Both the position numbers and the translations under genes were made by a program. The notes below the pieces were generated by a model. It made no database searches. It saw only the letters and a program-made list of their open reading frames with translations, and was not told the origin of the DNA. 64,000 nt of DNA from Stereocaulon alpinum (lineage: Eukaryota > Ascomycota > Lecanoromycetes > Lecanorales > Stereocaulaceae): contig JAEUBA010000041.1 of NCBI GenBank assembly GCA_018257865.1, positions 124,001-188,000 on the forward strand. Direction: 5' to 3'. Below, in pieces: positions 22,082 through 32,585 of this stretch. Position 1 is the stretch's first letter. Each line of letters opens with the position of its first letter.

Positions 22082-25000
22082 TTATCCTTCTGTCTTGGAT
22101 TTTAAGAACACCCTCTTCGTTGCTCCAATCTTGCCCATATCTCCGAATGCTTCACTACCGCTCTGTCGAGCTTGGTCCAACATTTCGTCCACCCAGGCCT
22201 GTTTCCGAGGCGAGATGTCCACTCTCTTAGTCTTAGGTCCAGCCGGACCGAGGGATGGGGAATCTTCCTCCGTCCATGACGTCTGAGAAGCAGGGCGCAG
22301 AGGCGGATCTGACGCTGGTGTATGTGGTGTCTCAAATTGCCCTGGCGTAGTCTGCTGCCTTCTCATTGTGGGTGGGCCTGTTGATGAAGGGGTTACAGGT
22401 CTACTCGTGGGTGACACTTGAGATGCAAGTGGAGATGAAGGTAGCCCTTGAATGTCGAAACGGCTATCTGAGACTGCTCTTCTGCCGTGATGGGTCGCGT
22501 ACTCTTTGAGATACTCTGCAAGATCCGCCCACCCACCTCCAATGCGAACCATGACGCGTTCACCAGCCTCGCCCACAAGACGTACGAACAGCTTTATCGG
22601 AACATCTTTGCCAGCCTGATGCAGGTGGTATAACTTGACCTCGGGCTCGCCACTCTGCGATCTGGATTTCGAAGTCTTGGGCTGAGCAGGTGCTAAAGTC
22701 ATGGTGGGCGAAGAAGTCTGAGCTCGATTTGATCGTGAGGCTGGTGTGCGCGAAGCTAATGTCTTGAGGCCTGAGAAGGGACTGAAGCGGGTGACCTCTG
22801 GTGCATCGGGCTCAGGGCCACTGGTCAGCCGAATGTGTGCAGGGATGCTTGTCAGGATCGAGCTTATCCGAGCTTCAAGTTGATCGTCTACATTCTTAGA
22901 AGTTTTGTGTCCTGATACGACGGTTGAAGACCCGAGACGGTCGACGTTGGATGTGTCAACTGGTTTCTTCTCATTGATCTTCACGGACGTAGATCCTGGA
23001 CCCAGGTCTGAGACCTGCCTAAATCTATGACGGGGCTTAGGTAGACTAATTGGCACTGATGAGTCCGTATCGTGATCTTCAGACTCGTCCAACTCCTTTC
23101 CTGATACTTGAAACGCCGTGTCTTGCGGTTGATTACTGTTTAGGCCAGGCACTAAGCGAGAAGTGTCTGGCGGTGATGAGTAGCTTTCACTTCGCCGCAC
23201 CATGATTCTGCGGATTTCGGTCTTGGGAACAACCTCAAAGGACTGCATTGAAGCACTCCTCGTCCTCACATGGCATTGTTTTTTGGGAAGGTCGAAATGC
23301 TCACCATCCGCATCATCCTGGACTTCTCTAAACGAAGTTTCCGGAACGTATGTTGAAGCACGACTGCGTTGGTTTACCGGCGTACCAAAACCCGACCAGC
23401 TGCCTGTTTGAGGGAACCTAGAGTCGCCACGCTCGGTCCGCTGACTCGAATGCCGAGAAACGATCTCTAAAGGAGTGACAGGGTCTTTATTTGGCCAAAT
23501 CGAACTCTTCAAGACAGGCGAGCCGAGATACTCCACGACAGAAGCATCGCGTATTTCAGGGCTCGATTTGTTCGAGAAATAGTCTGAAGTTGCAGATCCA
23601 GGGAATGAGATCTCTGAACCAAGCTCGGAGGAAGTTGTACTTTCAACCATGGATGTTCTATTAAGCACTAATGGGCTGGGCCTATTGGCTAGTCTTTGTG
23701 GTAATTTGGAGGACGTTGTTGGCTCGCCGTCTATATCTTCAGTCTGCGTCGTAACATTAGGACCAGTATGCTGGCTCTGTGTGGGACTGTCCAACATGGA
23801 GCGGAGCGGCAGATCTGTTGTTACGAGATTCGGGCCGCGACTGCTTGGACTTGAACCAGAAGAAAAGACTCCGGCACTGCCATTATCACGTAAAAAGCCG
23901 CCTGTAAGAGGCTCCGCTGCATGATGTTGCTGAGATGGACCGTCGCTCGCTTGCAACGACAGGCCATTGGTATCAACAGCATTCCTCACTGATTCATCAA
24001 GAGAAGGCTTGTAGTCATGGCTGTGAGGAAGTCCGTCTTTGTTCAGGTATCTGCTATCATCAACGGGACCTGTGTCTGTCCTCTGCGGTACTATTTCAGA
24101 CTGTGCATCAACGTCCAGGGCATGGGAAGAGCGTCCCGTATTCGATGAATGTCCTGTGTCACGACCGGCATGGTTTCGAACTTGCATGATGTGATCCTCG
24201 TTCCTCTCGGCGTCTATCTCACTGTTGACTACTAGCTCTCCAGCTTCAACGACCCAAGCGCTATACTCATTCTCCAGATTGTCCATCTCATCACACCACT
24301 GGTCTGGTAACGTATCTTCGCTACCTGCAAGGAGGTCAAGCATAGCATCCAGTTTTCGCCCGAGCTGGGTTATCTGATCCTGAAGAACGGCTTTTATGTC
24401 CAAGAAAGCTCGTCGGGAGAAGTTGGACGTCCTAATTGCTGTTGGATTGTCGGACCTGCCGACTGCCATCCACGCAGAAAGCATAGATTCTTCACAGGCG
24501 TCGTAATCTCGTAGGTAGAAGGGGACTTGGCGCAGGATCGACAATCGTATCGACCACGCGCTGATTAGTGAGTTTAGCCGAGAGAGGGTTGGCAGTGCCT
24601 GTACTATTATAGCAGTGATAACGGCCGTGAAGTCGTCGAGATGCTCATAGTCCATTCCACCCGCGAATGTTGATATTGCGTGTGATGATCGCCTTGCGCC
24701 TGGCCTGAGATGCGTGGTGCGTACGTAGTTCTTCAGGTCCTCCACCTCTAAGGTCTCCATGTCATCCTTGATTGCCTCTATACGTTCTTCGTATTCCTCA
24801 ACTATCCCTGGGGAAAGTGAGCCCCAATACGCCTCCTCTACATTAGTTTTTGGGTTATCCCAAGTCGAAGGGACCTGAAAGCCATTCCGCGTTGCTGTTG
24901 TAGGCCAGGGCCAGCCTGAGAGCTCCTGGTGCCATTCTCGCAGCTTCTTCCCAGCTAAAGCTGCTTTGATACCCCAGACCCTTTCTGATGTCGATGTAGA

Positions 25001-25234
25001 AGCAACGCTATTCTGTATAAAGGTTTGCTTGTTGCTCGCCCCTAGTGAAATAGCATTCGTAGTCGTAAGAGCTTCTAAGGTGGCTGAGGGTGACAGGTTG
25101 GAAAGGAGCGGAGTGATCTCGTTATCGGTAAAGACTTCTCGGCGTGAGCGTGAGCGCGACAGCCCAGGGGAGATTGGTGAAAGTGCTGGTTGATGGTCGA
25201 AATGAAGGTATGGGGTCGGAACTGTTCGGTCCAT
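22082..25234 (-). CDS. GAS2/GAR-domain microtubule-binding protein
   Basis: Single exon, 1050 residues, ATG at 25234. Residues about 85-370 are helical and acidic (EELKNYV-like segments, LPTLSRLNSLISAWSIRLS), a conserved N-terminal region of fungal GAR proteins. Residues about 370-860 are disordered, Ser/Thr/Pro-rich, with many SP sites. The Gas2-related (GAR) domain lies at about 865-920 (VKLYHLHQAGKDVPIKLFVR, VMVRIGGGWADLAEYLKEY). A basic Ser/Pro-rich tail follows. In animal spectraplakins and GAS2 the GAR domain binds and stabilises microtubules. Here the likely role is a cytoskeletal linker at microtubules, by inference from the domain. The N-terminal actin-binding CH domain of animal GAS2 is absent. 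Confidence 0.82.
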   Translation of the reverse strand: MDRTVPTPYLHFDHQPALSPISPGLSRSRSRREVFTDNEITPLLSNLSPSATLEALTTTNAISLGASNKQTFIQNSVASTSTSERVWGIKAALAGKKLREWHQELSGWPWPTTATRNGFQVPSTWDNPKTNVEEAYWGSLSPGIVEEYEERIEAIKDDMETLEVEDLKNYVRTTHLRPGARRSSHAISTFAGGMDYEHLDDFTAVITAIIVQALPTLSRLNSLISAWSIRLSILRQVPFYLRDYDACEESMLSAWMAVGRSDNPTAIRTSNFSRRAFLDIKAVLQDQITQLGRKLDAMLDLLAGSEDTLPDQWCDEMDNLENEYSAWVVEAGELVVNSEIDAERNEDHIMQVRNHAGRDTGHSSNTGRSSHALDVDAQSEIVPQRTDTGPVDDSRYLNKDGLPHSHDYKPSLDESVRNAVDTNGLSLQASDGPSQQHHAAEPLTGGFLRDNGSAGVFSSGSSPSSRGPNLVTTDLPLRSMLDSPTQSQHTGPNVTTQTEDIDGEPTTSSKLPQRLANRPSPLVLNRTSMVESTTSSELGSEISFPGSATSDYFSNKSSPEIRDASVVEYLGSPVLKSSIWPNKDPVTPLEIVSRHSSQRTERGDSRFPQTGSWSGFGTPVNQRSRASTYVPETSFREVQDDADGEHFDLPKKQCHVRTRSASMQSFEVVPKTEIRRIMVRRSESYSSPPDTSRLVPGLNSNQPQDTAFQVSGKELDESEDHDTDSSVPISLPKPRHRFRQVSDLGPGSTSVKINEKKPVDTSNVDRLGSSTVVSGHKTSKNVDDQLEARISSILTSIPAHIRLTSGPEPDAPEVTRFSPFSGLKTLASRTPASRSNRAQTSSPTMTLAPAQPKTSKSRSQSGEPEVKLYHLHQAGKDVPIKLFVRLVGEAGERVMVRIGGGWADLAEYLKEYATHHGRRAVSDSRFDIQGLPSSPLASQVSPTSRPVTPSSTGPPTMRRQQTTPGQFETPHTPASDPPLRPASQTSWTEEDSPSLGPAGPKTKRVDISPRKQAWVDEMLDQARQSGSEAFGDMGKIGATKRVFLKSKTEG

Positions 25235-26264
25235 CGCAAGTCAACGAGCCATTGCTCTGTCAGTCATGCATGAGGCATCAGGGAAAAGAAAGTGGGGCTG
25301 TATAGCAAGGTACGGAGAAGTGCTCGACACAGCTAAGAGATATCAACAAACAAACAAATGGTGCATTGGACCAGATGGAAGCGATCGATGGCAACATGTT
25401 GTGTGAATCCAAAAGGCACGCGAGGTACCTAACTCGGCGCGCTAAAATTTGCCGCCTCAGGTACCCGTGAGGTCATCCCCAATCTGGACCACCAACAAGC
25501 GTCTCTACAACTCTCTTCACCATCAGACAGCAACAGATTTGCTGACAGACTGTTAGCCTGATTGTCGCATCTATCCAAAGAACTGAGCGCAAGTGATGCG
25601 ATCTAGCTTTTCCGAGCATATAGGAGTAACATCTCTCCTCTCGCGCTAATTATTTCCAGACCTTGCATTACCAGACGTCATACTGCATGTTCCCGCCTGT
25701 CGAGAATCCTGCCAGCTTGCTCGCTGTAAGGTGTTGACTGAATGCTTGTGCGGTTCCTATAAATGAGAGCATTGATGGAAGGCTTGTTATATGGACAAAT
25801 CAGACTCTGCTGGTCATGTTCCCTGCTCGGTCATCACCCGTGTTGAGCGTCGGTGAATGTCTAGACCAAATCGGAGCAATGTTACCTCTTCAACTTCAAC
25901 ACTCAAAGGTCGCGACTACATCTTGCCTCTGCTGACTCGTTAGTGAATAGAAATCAAGCTGTCTTCGCCGCTGCTAAGTCAATGCCGAGGAAGTTTTTTC
26001 AGGGGCTAAGTAGCCCAGAGATTGATCTATGCGCACTTCGGTCACCTATCGGCCCATTATTCCCACCCTCTCGCCTAATCCGTAAACACACATGTTTCTG
26101 TCGGCCTTGGAATTAGATAACCAAGCATCTCGATCTCAGTCATCCCGACCGTGCAGTACTGTCAATGATTCGTTGATCTTATGGTACCTTGTCTATATAT
26201 CTGCCGCGCCTACGTTCAGTAAGATGTCTGTTTTACAATCTGCATCCCGACTTCTTCGGACGCA
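25235..26264. other. Divergent intergenic region with TATA element
   Basis: About 1 kb separates the GAS2-domain gene (minus) from the multicopper oxidase (plus). CTATATAT at 26193-26200, 65-72 bp before the oxidase ATG, is a good TATA candidate. A minor open frame (26092-26313) lies in the leader and is not supported. Confidence 0.5.
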
Positions 26265-28130
26265 ATGCTTCTCTCAGCTCTTTTCCTGTTTGCTTGCAGC
26301 CAGATCGCATTAGCAAAGACCGTCCACTATGATTGGAGCATAGACTGGGTCACTGCTAGTCCTGATGGATTTTCTCGGCCAGTGATTGGCATCAATGGCC
26401 AATGGCCATGCCCACAGATAGACGTCGACCTGAACGATCGTCTTGTCGTCACCATACATAACAACCTTGGCAATGAGTCGACTGGGCTTCACTGGCATGG
26501 CATCAACCAGTATGGGCATGCGGACATGGATGGTTCCGCAGGGGTAGCACAGTGTCCAGTCCCACCGAACAGCAGCTTCACCTATGACTTCCCGGTACGT
26601 TGTGTGGCATCCGATGGTGTACCCCTACTAACAACATTAGGTCAACCAAGTAGGGACATACTGGTATCATTCACACACTCAAGGCCAATACCCAGATGGC
26701 CTTCGGGGGCCCCTGATCGTCCACGACCCGAACTTCCCCTACCACTTCGATGAAGAAATTACCATGACTTTCTCCGATTGGTACCACGATCAGATGCCGA
26801 CTCTTCTCAATTACTACCAGTCTACAGCAGATGTTACGAATAACAGCATCCAAGCGGGCCAGCCTCCCATCCCAGAGTCAGGACTGATCAACGACAGCCA
26901 AAACAATACTATACATGTCAAGCCCGGCAAGACGTATCTGATCCATATGATTGATATGGCCAACTTCCCAGGTGTAGCTGTCTATTTTGATGGGCATCCG
27001 TTCACAGCTGTCGAGGTTGACGGCACATACACCGAGCAGCATTTCTTAGGCGATCAAAATCTTCGCATAGCCCCAGCGCAACGATGGAGCGTCCTCATTA
27101 CCACGAAGAATGACACAAGTAAGAACTTCGCCATCTTTGCGACCCTAGATGTCAACATGTTGTTTCCACCCCTTGGCATTCCATCAATAAAGGGTTGGAA
27201 CGGCAACACAACCGCGTGGCTCGTCTACGATGATGCGAAGCCTCTCCCACCGCAGAAAACCTTTTACTCCTTCGATTTCTTTGACGATGTTGCCCTGGTG
27301 CCTTACGACCGCGCCCCACTTCTCGAGCCGGTAGACCGACGCATCACGATGGACTTGCAGAACGCCAGCATCGACGGCATCACCCGCTTCACCATCAACG
27401 ACGTAACCTACCTACCGCAGAAAGTACCTTCCCTCTATACCGCTCTTACCGTAGGTAATTACAGCACCGATCCAGTCGTCTATGGCGTGAACACAAATCC
27501 ATTCGTGCTCAAATATGGTGAGATTATTGAATTGGTGATCAACAACCGGCATGAAAATTTGCACCCTATGCATTTGCACGGCCATCAATTTCAAGTTCTC
27601 GAACGTTCCTGGCCTGATACAGGCTCCTTCCCTGGAACATACATGGCCAATGTCTCAGCGACCCCAATTCGCAGAGACACTGTCATGCTCAACAAGAATG
27701 GCTGGTCTGTATGGCGCTTCAAGGCCGACAACCCAGGCGTCTGGCTCTTTCATTGTCACATCGAGTATCATATCACGTCCGGACTCATGGCAACGATAGT
27801 CGAAGCTCCAGATCACCTTGGACATCTCAGAATACCGAAAGATCATATTGAGGCTTGCAAGCATTATGGCATGGAATACCGAGGCAATGCGGCCGGTAAC
27901 ACGAGAAACCCGCTTGATTTGAATGGGCAGGTACTGGCGAACAATGCTAGCGCATTCATCAACAATAATGGGTAAGCTTCGACCCTCTAAACTTCTACAT
28001 GCATCATAGTCGCTGACTGCGTTCATCTAGGGCTATATTCCCACCAGCTATAGGCGCCGGTTCGTCAACATCCAAGAAGCGGAGGGCCTATGGCCCGCCC
28101 AAGCTCGCGAGGCTGGGAAAGGAATCGTAA
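26265..28130 (+). CDS. Secreted multicopper oxidase (Fet3/ABR2-like)
   Basis: Three exons (26265-26594, 26641-27971, 28031-28130) give 586 residues. A signal peptide (MLLSALFLFACSQIALA) precedes three cupredoxin domains. All four copper motifs are present: HWHG (76-79), HSH (120-122), HPMHLHGH (418-425) and HCHIEYH (481-487). Leu lies at the T1 axial position. The start KTVHYDWSIDWVTASPDG and the NGQWPCP segment place it with Fet3-type ferroxidases and pigment laccases (ABR2/brown2), not with classical phenol laccases. Unlike Fet3 it lacks a C-terminal membrane helix. The last exon is basic and soluble (GSSTSKKRRAYGPPK). It is therefore probably an extracellular oxidase of metals or phenolic/melanin precursors. 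No FTR1 permease or pigment synthase is adjacent. Many N-glycosylation sequons are present. Confidence 0.88.
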
Positions 28131-28506
28131 CGTGTTTGGAAATTGTACAGCTCTAATGCCAACCATTGTTCACACGGGTTTGAAGACACCTTTTTTGACG
28201 TGATGAAAATGCAAGCATTAGACGGGGGCACTGTTCTATATGTTCCTATACCTCTAATTTTAATCCTATTCTGGCTAAAATACAACTCCATGACATCATA
28301 ATCAGCTCCTAGTCTACCTACAAGTCATCCCATGTGTGTCAGGATCCTTTGAGATGGAAAAGGTGTGATAGGCGCTATGAGCCACCCATCAACGATACCC
28401 TTCCCAAACTTTGGACCTTCAATCTCTCCCTTTCTTGGCATCTTTACTCATCTAGCAGACTTGGCACGACTAAGTCGCTTGATATCAAGATCAAAGCCCT
28501 AAAGAT
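28131..28506. other. Intergenic, nothing recognised
   Basis: 3' region of the multicopper oxidase gene. No coding signal. Confidence 0.5.
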
Positions 28507-29401
28507 GTGACGGCGGGCAGGCTCCGAACTTTAGTTATACCCAATAACAACGGATCACTTTCCGCCACTCGAGCTGACGACGGGGATTTGCCCGGCAAAT
28601 TTTGCAACGCGATTTCACAATTCGTTGAGAGAGACGAGCAAGCGATTGTTCGTTTCATTGTCTCTATTCCTACCGAGCTCCGAGACAGGGTTTGCGCGTA
28701 TGATTCTGATGCGGATTATGCTGGGTATATATACTTGTGCAGTGGTGCGACATGGCCAGCCTAGCCTACAATGAACTTTCTCCGGCTATCTCAAAGTCCT
28801 TACAACTTCACACAGAGTCTACACAAGGGCATATCAAGTTCTCCGCAACATGCATCTCTTCCGTCTCTGCACTAACGGCGAAGCCAGAGTCTCCAGCCCT
28901 TCGTCTCGATCGACGTCCCTAACCGCTATCTAAACTTCAGCGCAAACAGCTCAGCGCCCATCTCAGCTATCTCTACGCACATTGGGGATGCCAGTCCGGG
29001 TCTACCAGCTCCCTCGGGATTGTGCTGGGGCGTACAACAACGAAATTGGGACTTATATTGATCAAGAAGCAACCTCCCTGATGCGTCGTCTAAGTCCCAA
29101 GATACTCTCTTTCGGACTCGTGTCCCCTGTGTGGCAGGATGTGGTAGGTAGGATACTCGTAGTACGTGATCTTACGCCACAGCATGTGGAAGCCTTGGCG
29201 ATTTTAGTCGACATCTTATCACCGACGCGTTCATAGCAGGTTTTGAGCGTGGGGAGATGACGGATGTGAAGCGGGGAGTGCAGATGAAGACGAGGGTTTT
29301 GGATCTCATGACTCCAGATGAGTTTCGAGGAGGTTTCTTTCGATTTTCGGGTCAAGAAGGGAGGGAAGACAAGGGTTGGATTGGTTCGGTCGCACTGGTA
29401 T
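28507..29401 (+). pseudogene. Decayed F-box-like gene
   Basis: An open frame at 28507-28764 contains VSIPTELRDRVCAYDSDADY, a recognisable but eroded form of the LPxELRDxIY motif. It ends in a stop, and further coding-like pieces in other frames follow. One of these (about 29240-29401) ends in a plausible C-terminus (GWIGSVALV, then TAG). Several stops and frame changes lie between them, and no set of introns was found that would remove them. I read this as a dead member of the F-box-like family. A multi-exon gene that I failed to assemble is the alternative. Confidence 0.4.
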
Positions 29402-29791
29402 AGAGCCTAGTCCTGGGTTTCAGCATATGGGGACTGCTGAGAATCTACCGATGAGACGGATGAATGGAGGACGCAACACAGTGAGGGACTATGCAGAATA
29501 TTGACGAGTGGATTTCTTCATGGCGTTTGCTGTGAACTGGCTGCTGTTACCTACTATGCGCACATAACATACAAGTAACCAAAGGGCCAGAAACCGATTA
29601 AAACACACTTTTGGCAATTAGTTCTCCTATATAAAGTTCGCCGATGCGAACGAGCAGAAGCACGAGACTGTATCGAAACGTCTGCTAGCGTGTCGAGGCC
29701 CAATATCTCGGTCGCTCAACGCTACCAAGTAGCATGACTTGTCAGGATAAGGCCAGAACAGCTAACTCAGCATAGATATACCAGATTCAAT
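29402..29791. other. Intergenic, nothing recognised
   Basis: Short spacer between the decayed gene and the 3' end of the next minus-strand gene. Confidence 0.5.
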
Positions 29792-30712
29792 CTACAAGCC
29801 CAAAGCCCTCCGCGCTTCCATCACAGCCTCACCCCGCGCCATTCTAGGAAAAAACACAAGTCGCTTATCCTCCTCATCCCATCCCAAATCCCCCTCCCCC
29901 AAAGTCCCTTCCAGCTCATCCTTCGCTTCCTTGAACCCGCCACGTATGCTCCCGCAGATCTGATAGACTTGAAAGGGCAAAAGGTCTCTAGGCCAAGCTT
30001 CTCCCATCCATTCCAGATCGATTGTGATTCTGAGTTCCTCGAAACCAGTGAGTGTCTTCAACTTCCTGAGGATGTCGGAAGCGATCATGGTGGTGGTGGT
30101 AGGCCAGCATTCGAAGGAAACGGTGCAGCGTTTGCGCTGGATTGTTGAGCCGCTGAATTTGCTGAGGATGTCTATTTGTGGGGTTGGGCGGCCCAATGGT
30201 CCGTTGCAGCGGGTGTTTACCCGGATACTGAGGTTTTGGATTCTGTCCGCTGTTGGTTGGTTTGGCTCGATGGCTGGGACGAGGGTCATGTTCTCTGCGA
30301 AATTAAGCCTTAGTCGACAGGTACCGTGATCGAACAATAGCTCTGACATCTCTTTCTGCATTGCTGAAGAGCATTGCATGATGCTGACACTGCCGTCCAC
30401 GACCATGTGATGATATGCAATGTCGCGGATCTCTCGTGGCAAACGTAGGAGGGACCCAAGTCCTCCATCATGCTTCTTCTGCCAATTTGCGACTTGCTCA
30501 TTGCTGTGAGTGGTGTCGCTCGAGCAGACGAGGTAGCTCTGTGGGGAGACAGCTTGCGCGAATTGTTCAGCTATCCAAGACCCGTTGATCGCAACCGGCA
30601 ATGGTGACGTGGTCGTGGATGAATTGACGTTATCGAGAATTGCATTTAGAATTTGTTGCATGTCTTCTCGAAAGTGACTTGAGTTACACCATTTGCCCTT
30701 AGATGGGTTCAT
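29792..30712 (-). CDS. F-box-like / 2EXR-DUF7730-type protein
   Basis: Single exon, 306 residues, starting at ATG 30712-30710 (no ATG lies further upstream in frame). LLRLPREIRDIAYHHM near residues 87-102 is the family motif, here with AY for the usual IY. The C-terminal half ends in LGWDEEDKRLVFFPR and an Ala/Arg-rich helix. It resembles the other members in this window only in the N-terminal motif and general layout, so it is a diverged paralogue. Function unknown. Confidence 0.7.
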   Translation of the reverse strand: MNPSKGKWCNSSHFREDMQQILNAILDNVNSSTTTSPLPVAINGSWIAEQFAQAVSPQSYLVCSSDTTHSNEQVANWQKKHDGGLGSLLRLPREIRDIAYHHMVVDGSVSIMQCSSAMQKEMSELLFDHGTCRLRLNFAENMTLVPAIEPNQPTADRIQNLSIRVNTRCNGPLGRPTPQIDILSKFSGSTIQRKRCTVSFECWPTTTTMIASDILRKLKTLTGFEELRITIDLEWMGEAWPRDLLPFQVYQICGSIRGGFKEAKDELEGTLGEGDLGWDEEDKRLVFFPRMARGEAVMEARRALGL

Positions 30713-32585
30713 GATCAGAGAAGTCAAGCTGTGAAGGCTTAGCGGATCAGGGAAGTGTGGTGATACTGTGTGAATTTGATTGTCGATTTAGGCGTAGCTT
30801 TTGAGTTGGTGGTGTTGTGGGTATTCGAATAGTGGTGAAGAAGGATGAAGAAGGACGGGAAGTTGGGAAAGCTATGGCAGAATATAAAGCACACTCCAGT
30901 TGTACCCACTCTAGCAAAAGTGTCGAAGGCATCAGTGTTGAGCATCTACCATTAGCCTTGCAGAAGCGAAACCGAACACGTACGGACAACACAAAGCGTG
31001 TCGCGCATGTCCTCAAGGCTTCAAGAGCTGCGTTGGGCACTTGTGTTGTTATAAACACTCAGGACTATTGTAGTTGGATATCTATAGATATAAGTAGTCC
31101 TTCTTAACTTAACTTCACAAAGATTAAGCTGCTATATATGATCAGTCCGATGAAGGCTATATGTAATTCGAACAGACAATGAAGATCGCGCTTGAGGTTT
31201 ACTAACCCGTGAATCGCACAATGAAGAGACCCTGGAGACAATGGAACTTTCAGGCCTCAATGCTGAAGCCTGTTCAGGCTTCCACTGTAATTTCCTGAAG
31301 GCTGTTTGCACAGGCTGAGTTAGTTGATGGGTTTGATGAGCAATCAGAAAGTACGTTAGGAATTCCAGCACGCCGTGATACCAAAGCCGAGAGCAAGTAT
31401 GGATCCACGTCACACACATCGGGGTTACTTTTTCTGGTGTTCCCACTTAGCTTAAGCTAGATCACAGAAACGTCGTGTCTCCACAGCGCACCCACCATAT
31501 TACGAGGCGGATCTTTGCAACCACAAACCTCGAACTCAACCCGACCATTCAAGCCAACCTGCGAAACGCCAGAAGTGGTTTCCAGAACTTTGCGAACATG
31601 TATCCAATCGAGCAGCCGAATTGCTGACCGGACCAAAGCTTGGAAAATCACCCCCATCCACACCTTCCTTAAAGTCGTGCATGGGATCTAGCTCTTGAGC
31701 CTCTGCACGTCGACTGATCGGTTGTTGGATTAGTCTGGAAGACTACGAACGATGTCCACATCTTGAATTCGCTCTGCGCTGTTCAGGCCGCTACACCTAA
31801 TTGGTATTGCGATTTCTTGAATCTTTTCCGGATATCCAATCTACTATCGTCTCGTCGACAAAGGCTAGCCGTTCCGGAATTCGTCCTGTCATCGCAAATT
31901 CGGGTGATAAGATGAGGCACCCGTAGAACTGGTTACGAGGCTCTCCTGGAAAACCGGCAAGCCAGCATCTCTTACGGCATCGTTGTCATTCGCCGTTGTG
32001 GCCATAGGTGTCAGTTCTAGTGGTAAAAGAGTGGTAGTTGTTACATGTATTGCAGCTCTTGAATATCAGTCCTCAACGAAAAGACTCTGTGATGCAGGAT
32101 GAGGAAGTTGGAATACATCAAGGCTCGGTTGGGGGCCAGAAGGAAAAAGCTTGTTTATACGAGTGCTGGGGGATATAAGGTTAATATTTCATATACCCTT
32201 ATCATACGGTAATCACATCGTGCTGTTTATCATGTACAATCACCTATATTTCATCAAAGCGTGCCTTCAACGGTATATAATCGCAATTGTAATGACTACT
32301 TTGTCCTATTAATGTCGGTGGCAAAGAAATAAAAATTAGCGCGAAATCCACCACCCCCTACTAAAGCGTGGTTCCCTAGCTTCATAGAACTCCGTGAGTG
32401 ATCAAGCCAATCTGTGTCATTCTGTACCCCTGGGCGAGTCCGAAAACTTGCCTATTAAATAGCGAACATGTCTAACACCTGAACATATTCGCGTGGCTCC
32501 TCTCTGCAACAACCAAATATCTGGGAACGAACGCTTATCAGACTACCCTTGGGCGGCTCGCGAGAATTGCAAACAACGCCCATTG
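30713..32585. other. Gene-poor 1.9 kb
   Basis: Contains only short frames on either strand. A minus-strand frame at 31457-31663 (and an overlapping one in a second frame) is mildly coding-like but lacks a start and any known motif. No repeat structure was seen. Confidence 0.45.

Noticed and set aside
26092..26313. 73-codon ORF just before the multicopper oxidase
   Set aside because: Overlaps the oxidase start in another frame and spans the TATA element. Not conserved-looking.
31457..31740. Minus-strand coding-like stretch open in two frames
   Set aside because: No start codon, no splice partner and no recognised motif. Length is within what chance allows.
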